Positions 1-4,952 of a stretch of DNA of 5,676 bases are shown here, in pieces. The stretch's first letter is position 1. Each line of letters opens with the position of its first letter. Under the pieces are notes generated by a model, which did not search any database, was not told the origin of the DNA, and worked only from the letters and a program-made list of their open reading frames with translations. The stretch comes from Bacillota bacterium (lineage in GTDB: Bacteria > Bacillota > Bacilli > Bacillales > Bacillaceae_J): contig JAEWMK010000380.1 of the NCBI GenBank assembly GCA_023457235.1, positions 1 to 5,676 of the forward strand, read 5' to 3'. The translations under genes and the position numbers were made by a program.

Positions 1-1976
1 GCCTTATAACCTATGGCTTCGCGAAAGGGCCGCCGCCTCTCTCAGTCCCGCAAACGACGATTTTTTACGCGTATGATGGGAAAACGATTATCGGCGAAAG
101 TGTTCATAATGGGGAGAACCGTTATTGGATGCCTTTAAGTGAAATTTCGCAAGAGGTTATCGATGCGACAATTTCGATTGAAGACCGGAAGTTTTATAAT
201 CATTATGGCTTCGATGTGAAGCGGATTGTCGGGGCTATCATTGCCGATATTAAAGCGATGGCCAAGGTTCAAGGGGCAAGCACGATTTCCCAGCAATATG
301 CCCGTAACCTATTCCTCGAGCATGATAAGACGTGGAAACGGAAATTTGATGAGGCCCTGTATACGGTTCGGCTTGAAACGAACTACAGTAAGGATGAAAT
401 TTTGGAGGGCTACTTAAATACGATTTACTATGGACATGGTGCTTATGGAATTGAAGCGGCGGCAAACTATTATTTTAACAAACATGCAAAAGATCTAACA
501 TTAGAGGAAGCAGCAATGCTAGCAGGAATTCCGAAAGCGCCAAGCTATTATTCGCCTTTTAATGATGAAAAAAAAGCAAAAACTAGACAAAAAATAGTTT
601 TACAGTCGATGGAAAATAATGGCCTGATCACAGAAGCCCAAGTAAATAAAGCATTCGAAATACCATTACAATTCAATACAGATCACGACATTACCCATAA
701 AGAAATTGCACCCTACTTCCAGGATGCTGTAAAACTTGCGTTAAAGGATGTTGTAAAACTTGATGAGCGGACGATTGAATTAGGTGGACTTCGTGTCTAT
801 ACAACCTTGGACCCAAAGGCTCAGGAAATTGCCGAAACCAATGTTGCCAACATCATCAATCCGAACTCGGAAATTCAGGTTGCCCTGATGTCAATGGAGC
901 CGAAGACCGGAAAAGTACGGGCATTGGTAGGTGGTCGTGATTATATAAAAAGTCCTTTTAATAGGGTAACTCAGGCTGAACGGATGCCGGGTTCGACGTT
1001 TAAGCCGTTTCTTTTTTACGCGGCATTGGAGAATGGCTATACACCTTCGACAATCATGCGCAGCGAACCGATGAGTTTTCCGTATGATGAGGGCCGGTCT
1101 GTTTACCGCCCTGACAATTATAATAATTACTATGCCAATGATTTTATAACGATGGCCCAAGCCCTTGCTTTATCTGACAATATTTACGCTGTGAAGACCC
1201 ATATGTTTTTAGGTGTCAATAAGCTTGTAGAAACGGCTAAGAAGCTCGGCATTACAAGTGACCTAACCGCAGTCCCTTCCCTGGCGCTTGGAACATCCTC
1301 TGTCAAAATGATTGACATGGTGAAGGCTTACGGGATGATTGCTAACGGCGGAAATTCGGTCACTCCGATTTTTATCGAAAAAGTCGTCAACCATCAAGGC
1401 GAGGTCATTTATCGGAACAAACGGGAAAAAGAACAAGTTTTGGATCCAGCCCTTTCTTTTGTTACAGCCCATTTAATGACCGGAATGTTTGATAAAAAAT
1501 TAAATTCCTATACGTCTGTGACTGGTCAATCGATCGCCAATGGGCTGACACGTCTATATGCTGGCAAATCTGGTACAACAAAAACAGACAGCTGGATGAT
1601 CGGCTTTACCCCACAGCTCGTAACAGGGGTTTGGATTGGCTATGACCGGGATGAAACAATTGACATAGTTGCCGAAAGGGCCTATGCAAAACGAATTTGG
1701 GCAAAATATATGGAAGAAGCTTTGCAGGACAAACCATTTATAGGGTTTAAACCTCCAAAAGGTGTCGTTCCCGCTTATGTCGACCCAGCGAACGGCTTAC
1801 TTGCAACAAGTGATTGCAAAAATGCCCGCTTAACTTATTTTGCAGAAGGCACAGAACCGACAGAATATTGTTCGGTGCACCTGCCGAATGGTGAAGATAG
1901 CCCACATGAAAATAAAAAAGGTTTAGAAGAACAGCCGGAAAAAGGTTGGTTTGAGAAAATATTTAAATGGTGGTAG
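1..1976 (+). CDS. pbpG: Class A penicillin-binding protein (bifunctional transglycosylase/transpeptidase), 5' end cut by window
   Basis: This enzyme polymerises lipid II into glycan strands and crosslinks the peptides on the outer face of the membrane. The frame is open from nt 3 with no start in view, so the in-frame ATG at 129 is internal; 657 residues are visible and only the cytoplasmic tail and most of the membrane anchor are missing. Numbering from nt 3, the GT51 domain shows EDRKFYNHYGFD with catalytic Glu60, then STISQQYARN from residue 93 and YLNTIYYGHGAYGIEAA. The transpeptidase domain shows STFK with nucleophile Ser331 (nt 993-995), SDN at 391 and KSGTT at 522, where KSG replaces the commoner KTG. 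A C-terminal cysteine pair (605, 623) follows, then an aromatic, basic tail. The family and the convergent ywhD neighbour point to pbpG (PBP2d), a forespore sigma-F gene for spore wall synthesis in B. subtilis. Another class A paralogue is possible but less likely. Confidence 0.92.
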   Translation, partial: LITYGFAKGPPPLSVPQTTIFYAYDGKTIIGESVHNGENRYWMPLSEISQEVIDATISIEDRKFYNHYGFDVKRIVGAIIADIKAMAKVQGASTISQQYARNLFLEHDKTWKRKFDEALYTVRLETNYSKDEILEGYLNTIYYGHGAYGIEAAANYYFNKHAKDLTLEEAAMLAGIPKAPSYYSPFNDEKKAKTRQKIVLQSMENNGLITEAQVNKAFEIPLQFNTDHDITHKEIAPYFQDAVKLALKDVVKLDERTIELGGLRVYTTLDPKAQEIAETNVANIINPNSEIQVALMSMEPKTGKVRALVGGRDYIKSPFNRVTQAERMPGSTFKPFLFYAALENGYTPSTIMRSEPMSFPYDEGRSVYRPDNYNNYYANDFITMAQALALSDNIYAVKTHMFLGVNKLVETAKKLGITSDLTAVPSLALGTSSVKMIDMVKAYGMIANGGNSVTPIFIEKVVNHQGEVIYRNKREKEQVLDPALSFVTAHLMTGMFDKKLNSYTSVTGQSIANGLTRLYAGKSGTTKTDSWMIGFTPQLVTGVWIGYDRDETIDIVAERAYAKRIWAKYMEEALQDKPFIGFKPPKGVVPAYVDPANGLLATSDCKNARLTYFAEGTEPTEYCSVHLPNGEDSPHENKKGLEEQPEKGWFEKIFKWW

Positions 1977-1980
1977 GAAG

Positions 1981-2126
1981 AAAAGCGCAAGCACCCCGTT
2001 TAGCGACGAAAAAACTGGAGCACGTCGACTGAGATAAAGGAAACACGTTGAGCGGAGCGAAACGATATTGACTTATCGTAGGGAGGCGGGTGAAGTTTTT
2101 CGAGTCGCTGGGTGCTGGAGCTAGAC
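1981..2126. repeat. Structured intergenic element, likely a dispersed Bacillus repeat
   Basis: The ends pair as a long interrupted stem: AGCACCC (1990-1996) with GGGTGCT (2110-2116), AGCGAC (2002-2007) with GTCGCT (2104-2109), and AAAACT (2011-2016) with AGTTTT (2094-2099). Inside is a small hairpin, ACGATA (2062-2067) with TATCGT (2074-2079). From memory, the core around 2031-2080 and the GGAGCTAGAC end resemble a non-coding sequence scattered between genes in many Bacillus genomes; I could not check this. It sits in the 3' untranslated region of pbpG, before the terminator. No protein-coding signal is visible. Confidence 0.6.
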
Positions 2127-2134
2127 AAAAAAGA

Positions 2135-2177
2135 AAAGAAACCAAGGTTCCCTATAAGTGGGCGCCTTGGTTTCTTT
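2135..2177. terminator. Bidirectional intrinsic terminator between pbpG and ywhD
   Basis: A perfect 13-bp stem pairs 2135-2147 (ending AAACCAAGG) with 2165-2177 (CCTTGGTTT...). The interior can add CCC/GGG (2150-2152 with 2160-2162). The plus strand leaves a T-rich 3' side, and the A-rich left flank (2127-2140) gives a T-rich tract on the minus strand. It can therefore stop both pbpG and the convergent ywhD. Confidence 0.85.
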
Positions 2178-2355
2178 CTGTCCTAGTCTATGTGTGAGTT
2201 TAGACTAATTATTAGTTTACTTTCTTTTAAGAAAAACCTCAAGATGTTCACAGAATGTTCAAAAATAGTCCAAAAATTTAAATAACTCTATCGCAACTTC
2301 TTAAAAAAATACTTCAAAATTGTGAGGTCAGGAGATTTTAATCACCCTCTAACAC
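2178..2355. other. AT-rich intergenic stretch without a gene
   Basis: No coding sequence or RNA gene is visible. It holds two small inverted repeats, TAGTCTA (2184-2190) with TAGACTA (2201-2207) and ACTAA/TTAGT around 2204-2216. It also holds three hexamers spaced exactly 11 bp apart: TTCACA at 2247, TTCAAA at 2258 and TCCAAA at 2269. These resemble PhoP boxes, but no promoter or gene follows them. Confidence 0.5.
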
Positions 2356-2865
2356 TTATTTTTCAGGTAGCAAGGAGTTTTTTAACTCCTCTGAGGAATT
2401 ATCCCACATTTCCTGGTTAAAGTTTTTCAAAAATTCACCTAAAACCCGTCTGGATTGCTCATCCATATTATTTACGATTACCCTGCCTTTTAGGGAACGA
2501 TCCATGTTGTTCACATGCTCTGGCATTGATTTATAGCCGCGTCTAGCCTCACTATCGATGAAGAGCTCACACGCCCCAAGCCCATGATAATACGGTCCTT
2601 CTTGCTTGTGGTGAACGGTAACCCAAATAACCCAATATGTTTTGCCGTTTGGAACTTCGTCTCGATTCGTTAGCATCTTGATTCCTTTTTCAATTTTACT
2701 TCTAGCATGCAGCGCCCCCATATCAATAAAGGCTTCCTGTGTTTCCGTATCAATCATGACGGGTGAAACATTATTCAGGCTAATAGCCCCAACACCATAG
2801 CCACCATGCCCGTCTGTTGAATCATTCTTTATAATATTAAAACCAGTACCTTGGCTTTTTTCCAT
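2356..2865 (-). CDS. ywhD: YwhD family protein of unknown function
   Basis: This conserved Bacillaceae protein has no established function. The N-terminal part contains TGFNIIKND and DGHGGYGVGAISLNNVSP, followed by EAFIDMGALHARSKIEKGIK. The middle is beta-rich (TYWVIWVTVHH, YYHGLGACELFID). A charged helical C-terminus begins near GYKSMPEHVNNMD. There is no signal peptide or membrane segment, so it is probably cytosolic. The ATG at 2863-2865 (169 aa) was chosen because the AAGGGGTG Shine-Dalgarno (2877-2884 on the complement) is about 10 nt away. A TTG at 2872-2874 would give 172 aa but lies only about 2 nt from that site. It converges with pbpG, as I recall from B. subtilis. The ywhC protease gene that I recall next to it there is absent. 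Family assignment is from recalled sequence similarity. Confidence 0.85.
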   Translation of the reverse strand: MEKSQGTGFNIIKNDSTDGHGGYGVGAISLNNVSPVMIDTETQEAFIDMGALHARSKIEKGIKMLTNRDEVPNGKTYWVIWVTVHHKQEGPYYHGLGACELFIDSEARRGYKSMPEHVNNMDRSLKGRVIVNNMDEQSRRVLGEFLKNFNQEMWDNSSEELKNSLLPEK

Positions 2866-2919
2866 TTTATTCAAGCACCCCTTATCTTTTAAAAAATAAA
2901 CTTTTCAATTATCAAATGC

Positions 2920-2999
2920 GCCTTGGCATATTTGCGCCCAGATTTTTTCGAGCTTGCTCGAAAAACTACCTTTGAAAATCTGAGGCATCCGCCGGAGGC
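2920..2999. repeat. Nested stem-loop element between ywhD and the tautomerase gene
   Basis: The inner hairpin pairs TTTTTCGAG (2944-2952) with CTCGAAAAA (2957-2965) around CTTG. A middle stem can instead pair CAGATTTT (2939-2946) with AAAATCTG (2975-2982), extended by GCC (2936-2938) with GGC (2984-2986). An outer stem pairs GCCTTGGC (2920-2927) with GCCGGAGGC (2991-2999), with one bulge and a wobble. The inner and middle stems share 2944-2946, so they compete at those bases. It resembles, from memory, a family of intergenic elements with a CGAGCNNGCTCG core in Bacillus. The rest of this >300-nt spacer is AT-rich and has no gene; a weak ywhD promoter may lie near 2885-2916 on the minus strand. 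Confidence 0.55.
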
Positions 3000-3036
3000 T
3001 TTAACTTAATTCAGTAAGTTACTGAATTAAGTTAAA
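3000..3036. repeat. Perfect 37-bp DNA palindrome
   Basis: Arms 3000-3017 and 3019-3036 are perfect 18-bp inverted repeats around a single G at 3018. The arm core is ACTTAATTCAGTAA. It begins at the base after the preceding stem-loop element ends. It is AT-rich and lacks a following T tract, so it is not a typical terminator. It could be an operator, a cruciform-forming site, or one end of the dispersed element. Confidence 0.75.
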
Positions 3037-3102
3037 TACTATCATTAACATAATATCCTTATTTTAGCATCCTAACACAGAAACTTCACCTTTCGTGACT
3101 TG

Positions 3103-3131
3103 TTGAAAAATGCAGGATTTTTTTATTTTAT
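3103..3131 (+). promoter_or_regulatory. Possible sigma-A promoter for the tautomerase gene
   Basis: TTGAAA (3103-3108, 5/6 match to the -35 consensus) is followed after 17 nt by TTTTAT (3126-3131, 4/6 match to TATAAT). This would give a leader of about 40 nt before the start at 3181. The region is AT-rich, so chance matches are likely. Confidence 0.4.
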
Positions 3132-3180
3132 TAACGAATCATAAAAAAGACTATAACAAACAATGAAGGAGAGAAAAATT

Positions 3181-3363
3181 ATGCCATATGTAACAGTTAA
3201 AATGTTAGAAGGACGTACTGATGAACAAAAGAAGGCTTTAGCGGAAAAAATAACTGTAGCGGTTGTTGAAACAACAGGAGCACCAGCTGACAGAGTTCAC
3301 GTTATGATCGAGGACATGCCAAAAACAAACCTTAGCGTAGGCGGAAAGATGGCGAACGAGTAA
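3181..3363 (+). CDS. ywhB: 4-oxalocrotonate tautomerase family enzyme
   Basis: This is a 60-aa member of the tautomerase superfamily, in which the N-terminal proline exposed after Met removal is the general base and the enzyme is usually a hexamer. The start MPYVTVKMLEGRTDEQK matches the family closely. The ATG at 3181 was chosen over the in-frame ATG at 3163 because Pro must be residue 1 of the mature protein, and because AAGGAGAG (3166-3173) lies 7 nt before it. Counting from Pro1, Pro1 and Arg11 of the Pseudomonas enzyme are kept. Position 39 is His instead of Arg, and position 50 is Leu instead of Phe. True 2-hydroxymuconate tautomerase activity is therefore uncertain, and no catechol pathway genes are nearby. 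Divergent from ywhD; synteny supports ywhB. Confidence 0.88.
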   Translation: MPYVTVKMLEGRTDEQKKALAEKITVAVVETTGAPADRVHVMIEDMPKTNLSVGGKMANE

Positions 3364-3367
3364 TAAT

Positions 3368-3409
3368 ATTAGAGGCGAAAAATGACTAGGTTTATACTGA
3401 CCTAGTCAT
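3368..3409. repeat. 42-bp direct repeat, copy 1
   Basis: This sequence matches 4396-4437 at 38 of 42 positions in the same orientation, 1028 bp apart. All four differences are transitions. Two of them (3385 and 3406) lie opposite each other in the hairpin stem and preserve pairing, A-T here and G-C in copy 2. It starts 4 nt after the tautomerase stop. Confidence 0.9.
3378..3409 (-). terminator. Terminator hairpin in repeat copy 1
   Basis: ATGACTAGGT (3382-3391) pairs with ACCTAGTCAT (3400-3409) around an 8-nt loop. The five A residues at 3378-3382 give a T tract only on the minus strand, so it reads as a minus-strand intrinsic terminator even though the adjacent tautomerase gene is on the plus strand. 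On the plus strand it may still act as a weak stop or as 3'-end protection. Confidence 0.6.
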
Positions 3410-3452
3410 CATTACCAGTATTAACAATCACAGAAAGCACATATTAAAGCAT

Positions 3453-3475
3453 GGAAAGCAATAAAATTGCTTTTC
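3453..3475 (+). other. Hairpin just upstream of the DUF3918-like gene
   Basis: A roughly 10-bp stem pairs 3453-3462 (AAAGCAAT core) with 3466-3475 (ATTGCTTT core) around an AAA loop. The 3' arm contains TTTT. It ends about 10 nt before the ribosome binding site of the next gene, so it could be a weak terminator after the tautomerase gene or a 5'-leader hairpin. Confidence 0.4.
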
Positions 3476-3502
3476 AATCTCTATAAAGGAAGTGGCTCCA
3501 AA

Positions 3503-3790
3503 TTGAATAATTGGTTATCTACGCTCTTTATGACAAGAAGAGGACTAAATATTTTAAATATGTTTGGTAAAAGAAGAAACAATAGAGGGATGATTTGGGC
3601 TTCCTTGCTAGGTCTTGGGGTTAGTGCAGCCGCTTATGGTTTACGAAAAAATCGAAACATGAATATCCAACAACCTATTCAGAATATAATGAATAGGGTT
3701 CGATCAAGTACAGCAGGGCCGATGCCAAATATGGCTGCTTTAACAGAGTTTTCGGAGGAATTAATTCCCAACCAAGATAATCAAAAATAA
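3503..3790 (+). CDS. Small DUF3918-like (YrzQ-type) protein, function unknown
   Basis: This is a 95-aa basic protein of unknown role. Its most recognisable part is RRNNRGMIWASLLGLGVSAA followed by AYGLRKNRN: an arginine-rich stretch, a short Gly/Ala/Leu hydrophobic segment of about 15 residues, then more basic residues. This matches my memory of the DUF3918 family. The segment could be a single membrane-associated helix. The C-terminus (NMAALTEFSEELIPNQDNQK) is acidic and probably soluble. The start is the TTG at 3503, placed about 8 nt after an AGGAAGTGG Shine-Dalgarno (3486-3495). An earlier in-frame TTG at 3467 lies inside a hairpin and lacks a good site, and an ATG at 3530 is a shorter alternative. 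It converges with the PAP2 gene and shares a terminator with it. Coding is likely; the family call is less sure. Confidence 0.75.
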   Translation: MNNWLSTLFMTRRGLNILNMFGKRRNNRGMIWASLLGLGVSAAAYGLRKNRNMNIQQPIQNIMNRVRSSTAGPMPNMAALTEFSEELIPNQDNQK

Positions 3791-3804
3791 ATAAATTTCA
3801 TTCG

Positions 3805-3840
3805 TAAAATAACGCTCACATAGTAGTGGGCGTTATTTTA
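3805..3840. terminator. Bidirectional terminator between the DUF3918-like and PAP2 genes
   Basis: TAAAATAACGC (3805-3815) pairs perfectly with GCGTTATTTTA (3830-3840). The stem extends to 15 bp through TCAC/GTGG with one G-T pair, around the loop ATAGTA (3820-3825). Both strands have the A-rich side before and T-rich side after. On the minus strand the PAP2 stop codon (3816-3818) lies within the second stem arm. Confidence 0.88.
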
Positions 3841-4316
3841 TTAACCAAAACGCTGGTAATGCTACCTATTAACGCACTACCAATAATATCAGTAAGATAA
3901 TGATGACCTACCCAAATACGGGAGAAACCAGTTAACAAAGATAAAATCCACATAATAGTTCCAAGAAGACGTTCCTGAAAGAAAATAGAAGTTGCTATAG
4001 CAAATACCAATAGGGTATGTTTACTTGGAAATGAGGAATCCATTTTTGAAGGAATGAGAATTCCGATACGATGTTTTATAAATGGACGCGGTCTATAATA
4101 CAACCTTTTAATTAAAACGTTAATTATCAAAGTAATTCCTGAAGAAATCCCCGCACAATACACTGCTTTTTTATTCGAAGTCTTTCTAAACCACATGAAA
4201 ATCATAACAAATGCAAATACATAACGAACATTTTTCGATAAAAATATCATTAGAAAATCGATAGAAGTACAACGACCAGAAAGTTGATTAATTGATTTAA
4301 ATAATTTGTAATCCAT
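3816..4316 (-). CDS. PAP2-family membrane phosphatase, BcrC-like undecaprenyl-diphosphatase
   Basis: This enzyme probably removes a phosphate from undecaprenyl pyrophosphate outside the membrane, recycling the lipid carrier of cell wall synthesis; BcrC gives bacitracin resistance in this way. All three PAP2 motifs are present: K70-X6-R77-P78 (KRLYYRPRP), P97-S98-K99-H100, and R133-X5-H139-X3-D143 (FSRIWVGHHYLTD), so it should be active. About five hydrophobic segments are visible, near residues 20-43, 51-69, 101-113, 117-131 and 142-158. TGFSRIWVGHHY matches B. subtilis BcrC as I remember it. At 166 aa it is shorter than BcrC (about 193 aa) and lacks the tail after the last helix. The ATG at 4314-4316 follows AAGGAGAG (complement of 4324-4331). 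No clear ECF-sigma promoter, as known for bcrC, was seen upstream. It appears more AT-rich than its neighbours and lies inside a repeat-flanked segment. Confidence 0.88.
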   Translation of the reverse strand: MDYKLFKSINQLSGRCTSIDFLMIFLSKNVRYVFAFVMIFMWFRKTSNKKAVYCAGISSGITLIINVLIKRLYYRPRPFIKHRIGILIPSKMDSSFPSKHTLLVFAIATSIFFQERLLGTIMWILSLLTGFSRIWVGHHYLTDIIGSALIGSITSVLVNKITPTTM

Positions 4317-4370
4317 ATAGATACTCTCCTTATTTTGTAGATAAGTAATAATGTTAAATTACCCACCTTA

Positions 4371-4391
4371 AGGAGATATATGTGCCGTTGA
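4371..4391 (+). other. Strong ribosome binding site with a three-codon reading frame
   Basis: AAGGAGATAT places an excellent Shine-Dalgarno just before ATG (4380-4382), but the frame is ATG TGC CGT TGA and ends at 4391. It lies on the plus strand between the PAP2 and ywgA genes, immediately left of repeat copy 2. It may be the leftover 5' end of a deleted plus-strand gene, or chance. Confidence 0.3.
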
Positions 4392-4395
4392 TGTT

Positions 4396-4437
4396 ATTAG
4401 AAGCGAAAAATGGCTAGGTCTATACTGACCTAGCCAT
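4396..4437. repeat. 42-bp direct repeat, copy 2
   Basis: This is the second copy of the repeat at 3368-3409 (38/42 identical, same orientation). Its right part overlaps the end of ywgA: the last codons of ywgA (Met-Ala-Arg-Ser-Val, stop) are read from the right arm and loop. Confidence 0.9.
4406..4437 (-). terminator. Intrinsic terminator of the ywfO-ywgA operon
   Basis: Read on the minus strand, ATGGCTAGGT (4437-4428) pairs with ACCTAGCCAT (4419-4410) around an 8-nt loop, followed by a T tract (4410-4406) and CGC. The ywgA stop codon TAG lies in the loop at 4422-4420, so a ribosome finishing ywgA would cover half of the hairpin. Confidence 0.8.
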
Positions 4438-4941
4438 TGTTATTGTTTGTTCACGCAGACTTTCGATATATTGATAGGCCTGCTCAATTTCTTCTTCTGT
4501 GTAACGTTGTTTCGCTTTTAATGTGAATACTTTTTCTTTTACTTGATCCTTTGGAAGGTCATCAAAATAAAGTACGGTTGAGACAAGCTCTAGGAAGCGG
4601 GAGCTTTGTTCGTTCATATTTTTCACACATGATTCTAAGTGTGGCATGTCTACTTCGAAGTGGCTTAGGAACTGCTCGCCTTCTTGGGATAATGTATAGC
4701 GATATTGCACGTAGCCGCCCTTTTTTTCTTTTTGCTCGCTTAAAAAACCATTGTTTTCAAGCTCCTCGACCCGTAATGTTAATTCCTCTGAATATGGGCC
4801 AAAAAAGTGAAAATTATATTTTTCATTAAAAGGAAATTGGAGTTTTTTTGCGATGTAAACCATCTTTTGGAGTTTTTTTCTTCCAACGATTTCCCCCGCA
4901 TATGAAAATACCTTCATCAATTTAGCATGATCCTGTAACAT
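4420..4941 (-). CDS. ywgA: YwgA family protein, function unknown
   Basis: This is a 173-aa soluble protein conserved in Bacillaceae with no known role. The N-terminal part contains IVGRKKLQKMVYIAKKLQFP and FHFFGPYSEEL, which loosely recalls the Panacea/SocA-type domain pattern of Leu-Gln-Lys...Tyr followed by Gly-Pro-Tyr-Ser. A winged-helix-like stretch with charged residues (VEELENNGFLSEQKEKKGGY) follows, and the C-terminus is helical (RYTEEEIEQAYQYIESLREQ). A regulatory or adaptor role is therefore conceivable but unproven. The ATG at 4939-4941 was chosen because AGGAG in AGGATAGGAGAGGG lies about 8 nt before it; a TTG directly upstream (4942-4944) is the alternative. The ywfO stop is only 11 nt upstream and overlaps this Shine-Dalgarno region, so the two genes are probably translationally coupled in one operon. 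Confidence 0.85.
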   Translation of the reverse strand: MLQDHAKLMKVFSYAGEIVGRKKLQKMVYIAKKLQFPFNEKYNFHFFGPYSEELTLRVEELENNGFLSEQKEKKGGYVQYRYTLSQEGEQFLSHFEVDMPHLESCVKNMNEQSSRFLELVSTVLYFDDLPKDQVKEKVFTLKAKQRYTEEEIEQAYQYIESLREQTITMARSV

Positions 4942-4952
4942 CAAGCCCTCTC

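Noticed and set aside
481..720. More AT-rich tract inside pbpG as a recombination mosaic
   Set aside because: GC is only modestly lower (about 36% by rough count), the reading frame and family motifs are continuous, and such variation is common within a gene.
891..1472. Minus-strand open frames within pbpG
   Set aside because: They overlap the well-supported transpeptidase domain and lack start signals or recognisable motifs.
2244..2261. LexA (SOS) box from the paired GTTC/GAAC-like motifs
   Set aside because: The two ATGTTCA units are direct, not inverted, so they do not form the dyad GAAC-N4-GTTC.
3163..3180. In-frame ATG at 3163 as the tautomerase start
   Set aside because: It would bury the catalytic proline behind six extra residues, and the Shine-Dalgarno at 3166-3173 lies downstream of it.
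3451..3486. Eleven-codon reading frame (MESNKIAFQSL) as a leader peptide before the DUF3918-like gene
   Set aside because: It has no ribosome binding site, and its sequence is mostly the two arms of a hairpin.
4317..4410. ECF-type (sigma-M/X) promoter for the PAP2 gene
   Set aside because: No TGAAAC...CGTC pair with suitable spacing was found on the minus strand, and sigma-A matches there are poor.
4551..4829. Plus-strand open frame of 92 codons opposite ywgA
   Set aside because: It is antisense to a clearly conserved gene, has no good ribosome binding site, and its translation resembles no family I know.
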